Shown: positions 1-7,349, numbered from the stretch's first letter. The stretch: DNA of 8,132 bases from an uncultured Opitutia bacterium (GCA_903853185.1 CAINSX010000026.1:1-8132), one strand, 5' to 3'. Numbers and translations are program-made. Notes: generated from the letters alone by a model not told the origin.

Positions 1-120
1 CAGTGGCGGGCGGCCGGCGAAATCCCCAATCTGATCGAGCGGGATGCCTTCCTCAAGCGAGCGATGGGCTTTGACGAGACGCACTTCACGCGTCTCGGCG
101 AGATCCTGCGGACGGTCTGA
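1..120 (+). CDS. C-terminal fragment of an unrecognised protein (5' end outside window)
   Basis: An open frame runs from the window edge to a TGA at 118-120 and gives 39 residues, ending FTRLGEILRTV. Most codons end in G or C, as in the neighbouring real genes, and the frame has no internal stop, so it reads as genuine coding sequence. The fragment is soluble-looking, mixed-charge and probably helical. I see no diagnostic motif and do not recognise the family. The gene converges on the DRTGG-protein gene: only three bases separate the two stop codons, leaving no room for a terminator hairpin between them. Confidence 0.65.
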   Translation, partial: QWRAAGEIPNLIERDAFLKRAMGFDETHFTRLGEILRTV

Positions 121-123
121 GAT

Positions 124-1269
124 TTAGAGCGAGCGCAGTAGGCCCTGGATGTCGACGGACTCCGAGATCATCTTCTGGATGACCGGGATCTTGTCGGCGT
201 CTTGGCGCATCGTCTTCACCGACATATTATTGATGCGTGCCGTGACCGCGAAGGACTCGGCCTCGACGGCGGCCATCGGGATGCCGGCTTCCTTCATGCG
301 GCGGACGATGCCGTCGTTGGGCAACAGGCCGTTGGAGAAGATGATACCCGTGAGGGATTTCGCGTCGGCGGCCCCGAGGAAGGCTTCGAGGAGGTCTTCG
401 CGGTCTCCCGGGACGATGACGAGGGTGCCGGGCGTGCGAAGGTATTCGGCGCAGCGGCGGGCAGACATCGCGCCGATGACCACGCGGCGGACGCGGCGCA
501 GGCCTTCGGGCTGGTGGATCCAGCGGGCCTTGGTTTCGTCGGCGACCTGGTCGAGGTTTGGGTAGACCAGCATCTCCTGCAGGGGAACGACGCCGAGAAG
601 GGGCACGCCGAGTTTACGCAGACCACGGCCGGCGAAATCGCGGATGAATTCGAGCTTGTCCGGCATCACCTTGTTCAGGATAGCCCCGACGACTTCCACG
701 CCCGCCTTATCGAAGAGGGCCTTGTTGAGGGCAATCTCATCGATGGGTTTCCCGATGCCGCCGGCGGCGACGATGATGGCCTTTGAGCCCAGTACGCGGG
801 CATTATCAGCGTTGGAAGCACCGAAGACCGAGCCCACGCCGGCATGGCCGGAACCTTCGACGACCACGATATCCTTGCCGTAGGCCGTACGGTCGAAGGC
901 ACGGCAGATACGGTCCTTGAGCTGCGGCCCGATCTCGTCGGGGTTCTCGAGGTACTGCTTGGTGAAGTCAGGCCCGATGGCCACGGGCGACATTGCCGCG
1001 ATCGGGATATCGAGGTCGAAGAGCCCGTCGATGAGGAGCGTGTCTTCATCGACCTGGTCTTCGCCTGACATCACCACGCGCTGGGCGATGGGTTTGATGT
1101 AGCCCACGTGCAGGCCCATCGCCTGCAGCGCGGCCGTGAGGCCGAGGCAGGTGGTCGTCTTGCCGTCGTTCATGCGCGTCGCCGCGACGAAGATCCGTCG
1201 CGTGTCGAGGTTCATCGGGCGCAGGAGCAGCCCGGGGACGTTCTCGGCGAAGCGTTTGCGAACGGCCAT
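124..1269 (-). CDS. BioD-like P-loop / DRTGG-domain protein (regulatory half of a split phosphotransacetylase)
   Basis: This 381-residue protein matches the N-terminal, non-catalytic part of long Pta enzymes (COG0857 type). A BioD-like nucleotide-binding domain spans about residues 24-230. It has a P-loop variant, AATRMNDGKTTT, at 29-40, followed by the family signature EGSGHAGVGSVFGASNAD at 138-155. A DRTGG-type domain follows at about 235-345, recognisable by VVIGAMSA, the LVIVPGDREDL segment and a GIIFSNGLLP segment. In E. coli Pta such domains are involved in allosteric control and oligomerisation, and a similar role is inferred here; it lacks the acetyltransferase domain itself. The ATG lies 2 bp beyond the stop of pta, so translation is probably coupled. 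A later ATG at codon 19 (1215) is possible, because the recognisable domain begins after it. It could act as a free-standing ATPase or regulator. Confidence 0.85.
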   Translation of the reverse strand: MAVRKRFAENVPGLLLRPMNLDTRRIFVAATRMNDGKTTTCLGLTAALQAMGLHVGYIKPIAQRVVMSGEDQVDEDTLLIDGLFDLDIPIAAMSPVAIGPDFTKQYLENPDEIGPQLKDRICRAFDRTAYGKDIVVVEGSGHAGVGSVFGASNADNARVLGSKAIIVAAGGIGKPIDEIALNKALFDKAGVEVVGAILNKVMPDKLEFIRDFAGRGLRKLGVPLLGVVPLQEMLVYPNLDQVADETKARWIHQPEGLRRVRRVVIGAMSARRCAEYLRTPGTLVIVPGDREDLLEAFLGAADAKSLTGIIFSNGLLPNDGIVRRMKEAGIPMAAVEAESFAVTARINNMSVKTMRQDADKIPVIQKMISESVDIQGLLRSL

Positions 1270-1271
1270 GG

Positions 1272-2327
1272 TCAGGCGGCGGGGCCGTCTTTGAGCTTCG
1301 GGAAGAGGTAGGACTTGTCGACCGCCTGGGCGGCGACGATGACGGCCGTGCCGAAGATGTCATGGGCGCTGGCGCCGCGGGAGATTTCTGCCGCCGGACG
1401 TTCGAGGCCCGTGAGGATCTGGCCGTAGGCCGGGATGTCGGCGATATGCTGGGCCAGCTTCGAAGCGATGTTGCCCGAGTTCAGGTCAGGGAAAATCAGC
1501 ACGCTCGCACGGCCGGCGACGGCGCCGGCGACCTCCTTAGACTGGGCCGCGAAAGGATTGATCGCCGCGTCCGCCTGCATGTCACCGTCGATGTCGCAGG
1601 TGATACCCAGCTCGCGGGCCTTGCGGCGGGCGAGGTCAGTGGCGACCTGGACTTTTTTCACGGAAGCCAGGCGCGGATTGGAGGCGTGGGTCGAGTAGGC
1701 GAGCATCGCGACCTTTGGGGTCGTGTTGGTCAGGTGGCCAGCGAGGCCTGCGGTGGTCACCGCGATGTCGGCGAGCTGTTCGGCGGTCGGTTCCGGGATG
1801 ACGCCGCAATCGGCGAGGAAGAGCACGCCTTCGATGCCGAACTTACCTTCTTCAGATTCGAGGATCTGCATCGAGGAGACCGTTTCGACGCCTTGCTGAC
1901 GGGGCATCACCTGGAGGATGGCACGGAGGCCGGAGGAGGCGTGCGTGGTCGCGCCGGAGATCAGGGCGTCGGCGCCGCCGGTGGCGACCATCAGGCAGGC
2001 GAAGTAGTTTGGGTTGAGGGCGAGTTCGGCCGGGTTGCCCTGGAGGTTCGTGTTGCCGTAACGCTGGATGGATTCGAGTTTTTCGGTGAAGCTCTTGAGC
2101 TCGTCGCTGCGTTCCGGTTCGACGACGCGGATGCCTTCGAGGCTGATGTTGAGGCGAGCTGCGTTGACCTTGATGCGTTGGCGGTCGCCGACGAGGATCG
2201 GCACCCCGAGCTTCTTTACGACGAACTGGCGGGCGGCCTGAATGACGCGGGCGTCAGCGCCTTCGGGGAAGACGATACGCTTAGGGTGGTTCTGGAGGCG
2301 GGCGGAAAGGCGGGAAATGAGGGACAT
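1272..2327 (-). CDS. pta: phosphate acetyltransferase (catalytic domain only)
   Basis: This cytosolic enzyme interconverts acetyl-CoA plus phosphate with acetyl phosphate plus CoA, the first step of the Pta-AckA acetate pathway. The 351 residues cover one PTA_PTB domain with family signatures in order: RIVFPEGADARV near 17-28, PNYFACLMVATGGADALISG near 106-125, KVAMLAYSTHAS near 205-216, a DGDMQADAAI segment, and a LIFPDLNSGNIASKL segment. The late GLERPAAEISRGASAHDI segment corresponds to the usual SRG motif. The length is typical of short Pta forms, against about 714 residues for E. coli Pta. The regulatory half is the next gene, 2 bp downstream. There is no Shine-Dalgarno before the ATG; the leader is C-rich with two 10-bp direct repeats. 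No ackA is in the window. The related phosphate butyryltransferase is less likely given the close Pta motifs and the DRTGG partner. Confidence 0.93.
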   Translation of the reverse strand: MSLISRLSARLQNHPKRIVFPEGADARVIQAARQFVVKKLGVPILVGDRQRIKVNAARLNISLEGIRVVEPERSDELKSFTEKLESIQRYGNTNLQGNPAELALNPNYFACLMVATGGADALISGATTHASSGLRAILQVMPRQQGVETVSSMQILESEEGKFGIEGVLFLADCGVIPEPTAEQLADIAVTTAGLAGHLTNTTPKVAMLAYSTHASNPRLASVKKVQVATDLARRKARELGITCDIDGDMQADAAINPFAAQSKEVAGAVAGRASVLIFPDLNSGNIASKLAQHIADIPAYGQILTGLERPAAEISRGASAHDIFGTAVIVAAQAVDKSYLFPKLKDGPAA

Positions 2328-2330
2328 GGT

Positions 2331-2360
2331 CGGTGGACGCCGGTGAGGGCCGGTGGACGC
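2331..2360. repeat. short direct repeat in the pta leader
   Basis: The 10-mer CGGTGGACGC occurs at 2331-2340 and again at 2351-2360, exactly 20 bp apart, directly upstream of the pta start. Two near-helical-turn-spaced copies could be a regulatory protein site or part of the untranslated leader. Chance duplication is not excluded. Confidence 0.4.
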
Positions 2361-2380
2361 GTATTAAGTTTAAATAAGCC
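2361..2380 (-). promoter_or_regulatory. possible AT-rich promoter region for pta and the DRTGG gene
   Basis: In the 100-bp gap between the peptidase stop and the pta start, the only AT-rich patch is around 2362-2377. Read on the minus strand it contains TATTTAAACTTAATAC, which offers -10-like hexamers. I find no convincing -35 partner, so this is only a suggestion that pta has its own promoter. Confidence 0.25.
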
Positions 2381-2427
2381 CGCAGGGCGAGGCAGAAGGC
2401 GTCACCCCGGGAGCTGTTGCCGCAGCG

Positions 2428-3861
2428 TCACTTAGCCGGCGTGGGCAGGGTCGGCTTGAAGGCGGGAAGCCCTTTGAGGGAGGTCTTGGCGGTCGACTCG
2501 ACGTGGTAGCCCATCTTTTCGAAATACTCGCTCACGTCGGCCTTGGCGGCCTTGCCGTAGCGTTCGGCGAAGATGCTCTGCAGCTGTTCCTTGGTCGCGC
2601 CCTTCGGGGTGGCGACGGCGGCGTAGGAGCGGAGCGTCTCGCGCAGGGGACCCCAGCCGTGGGCGCGTATCAGGACGACGAAGGTCGCGAGCTGTTCGAA
2701 CGGGCCCTTGTTCGGCTCGGCCGCGAAGCGCTTCGCCAGCATCTCATCGAGCTTCTCCATCGCCGGGTGACCGCGGCCCTGGGGTTTGCCGACGAGTTTT
2801 TCCATGACGTAGAGCGAGAACAGATTACAGGTCACTTCCGTCTGGCCGTCGAAGGTCCAGGTCGTGCGCTGGTGGTTGTGTCCGAGTTCGTGGAAGAAGC
2901 CCCAGTTGCCTTCCTTGGTCAGCTTCGGGAGGTCGATGCTGTCCTTCTGCGAAGGTTCGATCCAGCACATGAAGGGGTAGCCCGAGTGCATGAAGCCAGC
3001 GGAGATCTGTCGGTCCGGCACGACCCGCTCGGGGGCCAGGCGGGTGAGTCCGATCAGGTCGTCTTCCAGAGCCATTGCCTTGTCCCACCACTCTAGCAGC
3101 CCTTTCGGGTCGGTGAGCTTCTTCACCTCCGAGGCCTGAACGTGCAGGATGACCTGCTTGCCGACGAGGGTGACCCACGGAGCGGGGTGCTGCTTGGCCT
3201 TTATCCACGTGTCGGGCGTGTCTTTACCGAGGACGTAGGTCGGCATCGCAACGGCGTTGCTGAACTGCAGCGGGGTAGAAGGAGAGGCCTTCACCGGCTT
3301 ACGCCAATCCTTGTGGGAGCTCTGGATGAAGAGCTGGCCGCCAAACGGATTAGCGATCTTGATTTCGCCGACCTTTAGTTCGAAGGAGCGCGCGATGACT
3401 GGGAAGCGGTTCCACTTGTCGAGCTTGAGCAGGCTGTCGCGGTGGCAGCCGATGATGACCTTCACCACGCGGTTCTCCGGGATTGACGCGACCTTCACGA
3501 TCACGACCTCGCCCGGGGCGGCGTAGAGGCCGGTCTCCTGCCAGACGTCGGGTCCGGTGGCAAGATTAGGGGCGTTGCCGGCGGTGGTGTCCCAGCGATG
3601 GACGAGATTGGAATCGTAGGCGACGGTGCGAGAGACGCGTTCCTTGGCTTCGACGATGCCGGGGAAGTCCTGCGCGGAAGCGTGGGCGCCGAACGTGCCG
3701 GGTTCCTTGGCCATGTAGGCCTTGATGCCGTCGACCAGTTCGCCGCGGGCCGCTTCGGCGGGCGGGATGAAGGGGGCCTTCTTGGTCGGCGTGATCTCTT
3801 CCGGAGAAACGGCGGCTAAAGCGACGGAGGTCGCGAAGAGGAAGGCGCAGAGGGGACGCAT
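2428..3861 (-). CDS. secreted M60-family (enhancin/mucinase-like) zinc metallopeptidase
   Basis: The chosen ATG at 3861 gives 477 residues and a clear signal peptide: MRP, then a hydrophobic LCAFLFATSVALA core, with likely cleavage after the Ala pair, so the protein is probably exported. The catalytic gluzincin motif HELGHNHQ is at 324-331, and Glu342 in QTEVTCNLFSLYV is the expected third zinc ligand. Upstream are M60 landmarks TGLYAAPGEVVIVKV (110-124) and NPFGGQLFI (171-179). M60 enzymes include mucin- and glycoprotein-cleaving proteases such as those of Bacteroides and Akkermansia; the substrate here is unknown. I see no membrane anchor, lipobox or carbohydrate-binding module. The frame is open upstream, with an ATG at 3897 and a TTG at 3912 behind a GGAGGGG, but those starts would bury the signal peptide behind 12-17 extra residues. 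The gene lies 72 bp downstream of purU. Confidence 0.9.
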   Translation of the reverse strand: MRPLCAFLFATSVALAAVSPEEITPTKKAPFIPPAEAARGELVDGIKAYMAKEPGTFGAHASAQDFPGIVEAKERVSRTVAYDSNLVHRWDTTAGNAPNLATGPDVWQETGLYAAPGEVVIVKVASIPENRVVKVIIGCHRDSLLKLDKWNRFPVIARSFELKVGEIKIANPFGGQLFIQSSHKDWRKPVKASPSTPLQFSNAVAMPTYVLGKDTPDTWIKAKQHPAPWVTLVGKQVILHVQASEVKKLTDPKGLLEWWDKAMALEDDLIGLTRLAPERVVPDRQISAGFMHSGYPFMCWIEPSQKDSIDLPKLTKEGNWGFFHELGHNHQRTTWTFDGQTEVTCNLFSLYVMEKLVGKPQGRGHPAMEKLDEMLAKRFAAEPNKGPFEQLATFVVLIRAHGWGPLRETLRSYAAVATPKGATKEQLQSIFAERYGKAAKADVSEYFEKMGYHVESTAKTSLKGLPAFKPTLPTPAK

Positions 3862-3933
3862 GGTAAGGGGTGTGCTCACCTTGCCTTTCCTGCTCATCCT
3901 CGCCAACGCCAAACCCCTCCAAGGGGGCTGTTT

Positions 3934-4788
3934 TTAACGGAAGATAACGGTCTTATTGCCAGCTAAGAGAACGCGGTCCTCGACGACGGCGCGCAACCCG
4001 CGGGCGAGCACGACCTTCTCGATATCCTTGCCCAGATGGGCCATGTCTTCCGGCGTGTCCGAATGGTCGATGCGGATCACGTCTTGTTCCACGATGGGTC
4101 CTTCGTCGAGGTCGGGTGTGACGAAGTGGCAGGTCGCGCCGATGAGCTTCACGCCGCGGCGATGGGCCTGATGGTAAGGCTTGGCGCCAGCGAACGAGGG
4201 CAGGAACGAATGGTGGATGTTGATAATCTTGCCGGCGAAGTCGCGGCACATCGATTCGTCGAGCACCTGCATATAGCGGGCGAGGACAATCAGGTCGGCT
4301 TGCGCGTCGCGGAAGAGTTGCTCCATCTTGCGAAACGCCGCATTCTTTGTCTCAGGCGTCACCGGGACGTAGTGGAAAGGAATACCGTGGGCTTCGACGA
4401 CCTTGCGATGGTTCTCGTGGTTGGAGATCACGCAGGGCACGACGAACGGGAAATCCTGGGCGACCTGACGGGCGAGCAGGTCGTAGAGGCAGTGTTCCTG
4501 TTTGGAGCAGAGCAGGACGACGCGGCGAGGCTGGTCGGAGTCGGAAACTTTCCAGTCCATCGCAAACTTCTTGGCCAGAGGGGCGAAGCGTTGGGCGAAT
4601 TCGCCTGCCGGGAAGTCGAGGGATTCGGCCCGGATCTCCACGCGCATGAAGAAGCGGGAGAGCTCGTGCTCGGTGTGCTGGCTGGCTTCCGTGATCCAAC
4701 CCTTATGGCCGGCGACGAACGCGGACACCTCGGCCACGATGCCGCTGGTGTCGGGGCAGGAGAAGCTGAGGGTGAGCGTGCGGGCCAT
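3934..4788 (-). CDS. purU: formyltetrahydrofolate deformylase
   Basis: PurU hydrolyses 10-formyltetrahydrofolate to tetrahydrofolate and formate in the cytosol, balancing one-carbon pools and supplying formate for PurT-type purine synthesis. The ATG at 4788 gives 284 residues, the usual length. An N-terminal ACT domain (about 4-85, LTLSFSCPDTSGIVAEVSAF) is followed by a formyltransferase-fold domain. The latter carries VISNHENHRKVVEAHGIPFH at 120-139, IINIHHSFLPSFAGAKPYHQ at 188-207 and HFVTPDLDEGPIVEQDV at 221-237. The catalytic triad expected from the GAR-transformylase family is present as Asn190, His192 and Asp228. An upstream in-frame TTG would add 27 residues with no family match, so it was not used. 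The leader is pyrimidine-rich with no Shine-Dalgarno. The ACT domain usually mediates control by methionine and glycine in this family; that is inferred here. The gene is divergent from leuC. Confidence 0.95.
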   Translation of the reverse strand: MARTLTLSFSCPDTSGIVAEVSAFVAGHKGWITEASQHTEHELSRFFMRVEIRAESLDFPAGEFAQRFAPLAKKFAMDWKVSDSDQPRRVVLLCSKQEHCLYDLLARQVAQDFPFVVPCVISNHENHRKVVEAHGIPFHYVPVTPETKNAAFRKMEQLFRDAQADLIVLARYMQVLDESMCRDFAGKIINIHHSFLPSFAGAKPYHQAHRRGVKLIGATCHFVTPDLDEGPIVEQDVIRIDHSDTPEDMAHLGKDIEKVVLARGLRAVVEDRVLLAGNKTVIFR

Positions 4789-4947
4789 GGGTGGAGGATG
4801 GAAGGGGAGGGGCGAGCGGGTCAAGACACGGCGGTGGGTGCCCCCTGGCGGCAGGTGTTTTATCGCCAAATATGCCCGCCCCCGTCTTGCCTGCGGGATT
4901 GACCAGCCCTTGTCCCTTCCTACGTTGACCCTTCACCTTTTACCAAG
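4789..4947. promoter_or_regulatory. divergent purU-leuC intergenic region
   Basis: This 159-bp region separates two divergent operons and must hold a promoter for each. The only AT-rich stretch is around 4855-4872 (GTTTTATCGCCAAATATG). It lies inside a short TGGCG...CGCCA inverted repeat at about 4849-4868, which could be an operator-like site. TTGACC occurs twice (4900-4905 and 4925-4930), but neither copy has a -10 element at normal spacing before leuC. I see no leucine-rich leader peptide, T-box or attenuator hairpin. Confidence 0.35.
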
Positions 4948-6354
4948 ATGGCCAAGACCCTGTTCCAGAAAGTTTGGGAAGCGCATACGGTGCGCAAGCT
5001 GCCTAACGGGCAGACCCAATTGTTCATCGGCACGCACCTCATCCACGAGGTGACGAGCCCCCAGGCCTTCGGCATGCTCCGGGATCTGGGCCTCATGGTG
5101 AAGTATCCCCAGCGTACCTTCGCCACGGTCGACCACATCGTCCCGACTAACGAGCTCAAGGAGCCCTATTCCGACCCGATCGCCCAGGAGATGATCGAGG
5201 CCCTCCGTAAGAACACCAAGGACTACGGCATCCGCTTCTTCGACACCACCACCGGCACCCAGGGCATCGTCCACATGGTCGGCCCGGAGCAGGGCATTAC
5301 CCAGCCCGGCACCACGATCGCCTGCGGCGACTCCCATACCGCCACCCACGGCGCGTTCGGCGCGATCGCCTTCGGCATCGGCACCACGCAGGTCCGCGAC
5401 GTCCTCGCGACCCAGACCCTCGCCCTCAGCCCTCTCAAGGTCCGCCGCATCGAAGTGAACGGCAAGCTCGCCCCGGGCGTCTACGCCAAGGACGTCATCC
5501 TGCACATCATCCGCGTTCTCGGCGTCAACGGCGGCATCGGCTACGCTTACGAATACGCTGGCACGACCTTCGACGGCTTCTCCCTCGAGGAGCGCATGAC
5601 CGTCTGTAACATGTCCATCGAAGGCGGCGCCCGTTGCGGTTACGTCAATCCGGACCAGAAGACTTTCGACTACATCAAGGGCAAGCCCTACGCCCCGAAG
5701 GCCGCCGATTGGGATGCCGCCGTGGCCCGCTGGGCTTCCTTCGCTTCCGACGCCGGTTGCCAGTATGACGACGTCAAGGTCTTCCAGGCCGAGGAAATCC
5801 GCCCGACCGTCACCTGGGGCATCACCCCGGGACAGGCCGTGTTCATCGACGAGAAGATGCCGGCGCTTGAGACCCTCAACGCCGCCGACCGCCAGACCGC
5901 CGAAGACGCCTACGCCCACATGAAGCTGGCGCCGAACACCCCGATCAAGGGCACCAAGGTCGACGTTTGCTTCCTCGGCTCCTGCACCAACGGCCGCATC
6001 TCCGACCTTCGCGAAGTCGCCAAGTACCTCAAGGGCCGCAAGGTCAGCCCGAGCGTCAAGGCGATCGTCGTCCCCGGCTCGCAGCTCACCGCCATCCAGG
6101 CCGTCCATGAAGGCCTCGATAAGATTTATATCGAAGCCGGCTTCGAATGGCGTGGCGCAGGTTGCTCCATGTGCCTTGCGATGAATCCCGACAAGCTCGT
6201 GGGCGACCAGCTCTGCGCCAGCTCCTCGAACCGCAACTTCAAGGGCCGCCAGGGCTCGCAGACCGGCCGTACCGTGCTCATGAGCCCGCTCATGGTCGCC
6301 GCCGCTGCCATCACCGGTCACGTCGCGGACGCCCGCGAAGTTTTCAAGGTCTGA
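4948..6354 (+). CDS. leuC: 3-isopropylmalate dehydratase large subunit
   Basis: LeuC with LeuD isomerises 2-isopropylmalate to 3-isopropylmalate in leucine biosynthesis. The 468 residues align end to end with bacterial LeuC; E. coli LeuC is nearly the same length. The N-terminus MAKTLFQKVWEAH and the VDHIVPTNE segment are typical. GDSHTATHGAFGAIAFGIGT at 128-147 is the aconitase-family signature. The three [4Fe-4S] ligands are Cys346 in GSCTNGR, then Cys406 and Cys409 in GCSMC, followed by AMNPD. An intact cluster site implies an active enzyme. No Shine-Dalgarno precedes the ATG. Its TGA overlaps the ATG of the next small ORF. A homoaconitase or methanogen-type paralogue is less likely because leuD follows and the sequence is of the E. 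coli type. Confidence 0.97.
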   Translation: MAKTLFQKVWEAHTVRKLPNGQTQLFIGTHLIHEVTSPQAFGMLRDLGLMVKYPQRTFATVDHIVPTNELKEPYSDPIAQEMIEALRKNTKDYGIRFFDTTTGTQGIVHMVGPEQGITQPGTTIACGDSHTATHGAFGAIAFGIGTTQVRDVLATQTLALSPLKVRRIEVNGKLAPGVYAKDVILHIIRVLGVNGGIGYAYEYAGTTFDGFSLEERMTVCNMSIEGGARCGYVNPDQKTFDYIKGKPYAPKAADWDAAVARWASFASDAGCQYDDVKVFQAEEIRPTVTWGITPGQAVFIDEKMPALETLNAADRQTAEDAYAHMKLAPNTPIKGTKVDVCFLGSCTNGRISDLREVAKYLKGRKVSPSVKAIVVPGSQLTAIQAVHEGLDKIYIEAGFEWRGAGCSMCLAMNPDKLVGDQLCASSSNRNFKGRQGSQTGRTVLMSPLMVAAAAITGHVADAREVFKV

Positions 6355-6644
6355 TGTCCGTCTCCGCGCCAGTCGACCGCGTGCTCGAACGCATCGCCCA
6401 TGGCGATGACGTCGCCGTGGCCTGCTCGGCCGAAGGGCTCGCCTGCCAGCGCGACGTGCGTGTCGACGCCCATTACGACGGTAAGCCCGTGTGCACCGTG
6501 ACCCTGCCGTGGGTCGTGGACGGACATGCGATCCTGGTGGCCGACGAGACCGTCGCCGCCTCCGTCGCCGAAGAGCGCCTCGTCTCGCTCGCTTCGGCGC
6601 TCGCGATGCCCGTCTGTGTCATCCGCCGCCCCGTCGCCGCCTAA
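6354..6644 (+). CDS. small uncharacterised protein inserted between leuC and leuD
   Basis: The ATG at 6354 shares its A with the leuC TGA (TGATG), a layout typical of translational coupling. The frame runs 96 codons to a TAA, 16 bp before leuD. Codon third positions are strongly G/C-rich, as in the flanking leu genes. The protein is acidic and soluble-looking, with four cysteines (24, 31, 47, 88), a hydrophobic strand-like TVTLPWVVDGHAILVADE segment at 48-65 and a helix-like SVAEERLVSLASALAM stretch at 70-85. There is no signal peptide or membrane helix. I do not recognise the family. The position suggests co-expression with, and possibly a role alongside, isopropylmalate isomerase; that is inference only. 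The frame is also open back into leuC, but an earlier start would overlap leuC heavily. Confidence 0.65.
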   Translation: MSVSAPVDRVLERIAHGDDVAVACSAEGLACQRDVRVDAHYDGKPVCTVTLPWVVDGHAILVADETVAASVAEERLVSLASALAMPVCVIRRPVAA

Positions 6645-6660
6645 TCCCTTTCAAACCGCC

Positions 6661-7281
6661 ATGTCCCTCGCCAAAATCACCCAGGTCAAAGCCCTCGCCC
6701 TCGCCGTCCCCGGCGACGACATCGACACCGACCGCATCATCCCTGCGCGCGTCCTCCGCTGCGTGACCTTCGACGGTCTCGGCGAACACGCCTTCCGCGA
6801 CGAGCGCACCGGCCCGGACGGAAAGGAGCGCCCGCACCCGATGAACTCGGCCCAAGCCGCCCGTATCGCCGCCGCCAAGCAGGGCGTCATGGTCGTCGGC
6901 TTCAACTTCGGCTGTGGCAGCTCCCGTGAGCACGCTCCCCAGTCGCTCTGGCGCTATGGTTTCACCGCCTTCGTCGGGGGTAGCTTTGCGGAGATCTTCT
7001 TCGGTAACTCCACGACCCTCGGCGTGCCCTGCATGACCCTCTCCAAGGAAGACCTCGCCGAGTGCGACGCCTTCGTGCGCGCCAACCCGGATGTCGAAGT
7101 CACCGTCGACGTCGCCCAGCTGACCGTCTCCGCTGGCGCCAAGACTTGGAAGGCCGGTATCGCCGCTTCCGCCCGTGACGGCCTCGTCAACGGCAAGTGG
7201 GATCCCATCGCTGACCTCCTCGAAGGCACCGAGCCGGTGGCCAAGGTCGCCGCTGGTCTCGCCTACGTCGCCGGTAAGTAA
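6661..7281 (+). CDS. leuD: 3-isopropylmalate dehydratase small subunit
   Basis: LeuD is the swivel-domain partner of LeuC in isopropylmalate isomerase. From the ATG at 6661 it is 206 residues, close to the roughly 200 of E. coli-type LeuD. Landmarks are GDDIDTDRIIPARVLR at 18-33, GFNFGCGSSREHAPQSLWRYG at about 80-100 (the substrate-loop signature), a GGSFAEIFFGNSTTLGVP segment at 106-123, and WDPIADLLEG near the C-terminus. The frame is open further upstream, but family similarity begins just after this ATG. The start lies 16 bp after the small ORF and has no Shine-Dalgarno, so coupling to the upstream ORF may help initiation. The gene ends 20 bp before a strong terminator. Confidence 0.96.
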   Translation: MSLAKITQVKALALAVPGDDIDTDRIIPARVLRCVTFDGLGEHAFRDERTGPDGKERPHPMNSAQAARIAAAKQGVMVVGFNFGCGSSREHAPQSLWRYGFTAFVGGSFAEIFFGNSTTLGVPCMTLSKEDLAECDAFVRANPDVEVTVDVAQLTVSAGAKTWKAGIAASARDGLVNGKWDPIADLLEGTEPVAKVAAGLAYVAGK

Positions 7282-7301
7282 GCCTGCGAGTCACGTAAAG
7301 C

Positions 7302-7328
7302 AAAAGGCCGCCCATCGGGCGGCCTTTT
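7302..7328. terminator. bidirectional intrinsic terminator between leuD and the GYF-TM2 gene
   Basis: A perfect 12-bp hairpin: arm AAAAGGCCGCCC at 7302-7313, loop ATC, arm GGGCGGCCTTTT at 7317-7328. A T-run follows on the plus strand and an A-run precedes it, so it gives a T-tract on both strands. It lies 20 bp after leuD and about 21 bp after the stop of the convergent gene, so it probably ends both transcripts. Confidence 0.9.
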
Positions 7329-7349
7329 TGTTGGTCGGTAAGTCGGGAC

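Noticed and set aside
1362..2435. 357-codon plus-strand open frame opposite pta
   Set aside because: The composition is that of an antisense shadow (Gly, Arg, Asp, Val rich), and pta on the other strand has full family motifs.
3914..3935. CCCCT-CCA-AGGGG hairpin followed by TTTTT on the plus strand, near the purU stop
   Set aside because: No plus-strand gene ends there. On the minus strand the 5-bp stem is followed only by TTTGG, so it is too weak to call a purU terminator.
4036..4902. 288-codon plus-strand open frame opposite purU
   Set aside because: It is a shadow of the purU codons; no recognisable domain, and PurU is complete on the minus strand.
4899..4930. Two TTGACC hexamers upstream of leuC as -35 elements
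   Set aside because: Neither has a -10-like hexamer at 16-18 bp; the second would place the -10 inside leuC.
4933..6321. Long 462-codon minus-strand open frame antisense to leuC
   Set aside because: It mirrors the leuC codons in a GC-rich genome; the translation is low-complexity (Gly, Ala, Asp, Val) with no family match, while leuC is unmistakable.
6526..6660. Upstream extension of leuD to an earlier ATG
   Set aside because: The added residues are Arg/Ser/Pro-rich shadow of the 96-residue ORF; the conserved LeuD N-terminus begins just after the ATG at 6661.
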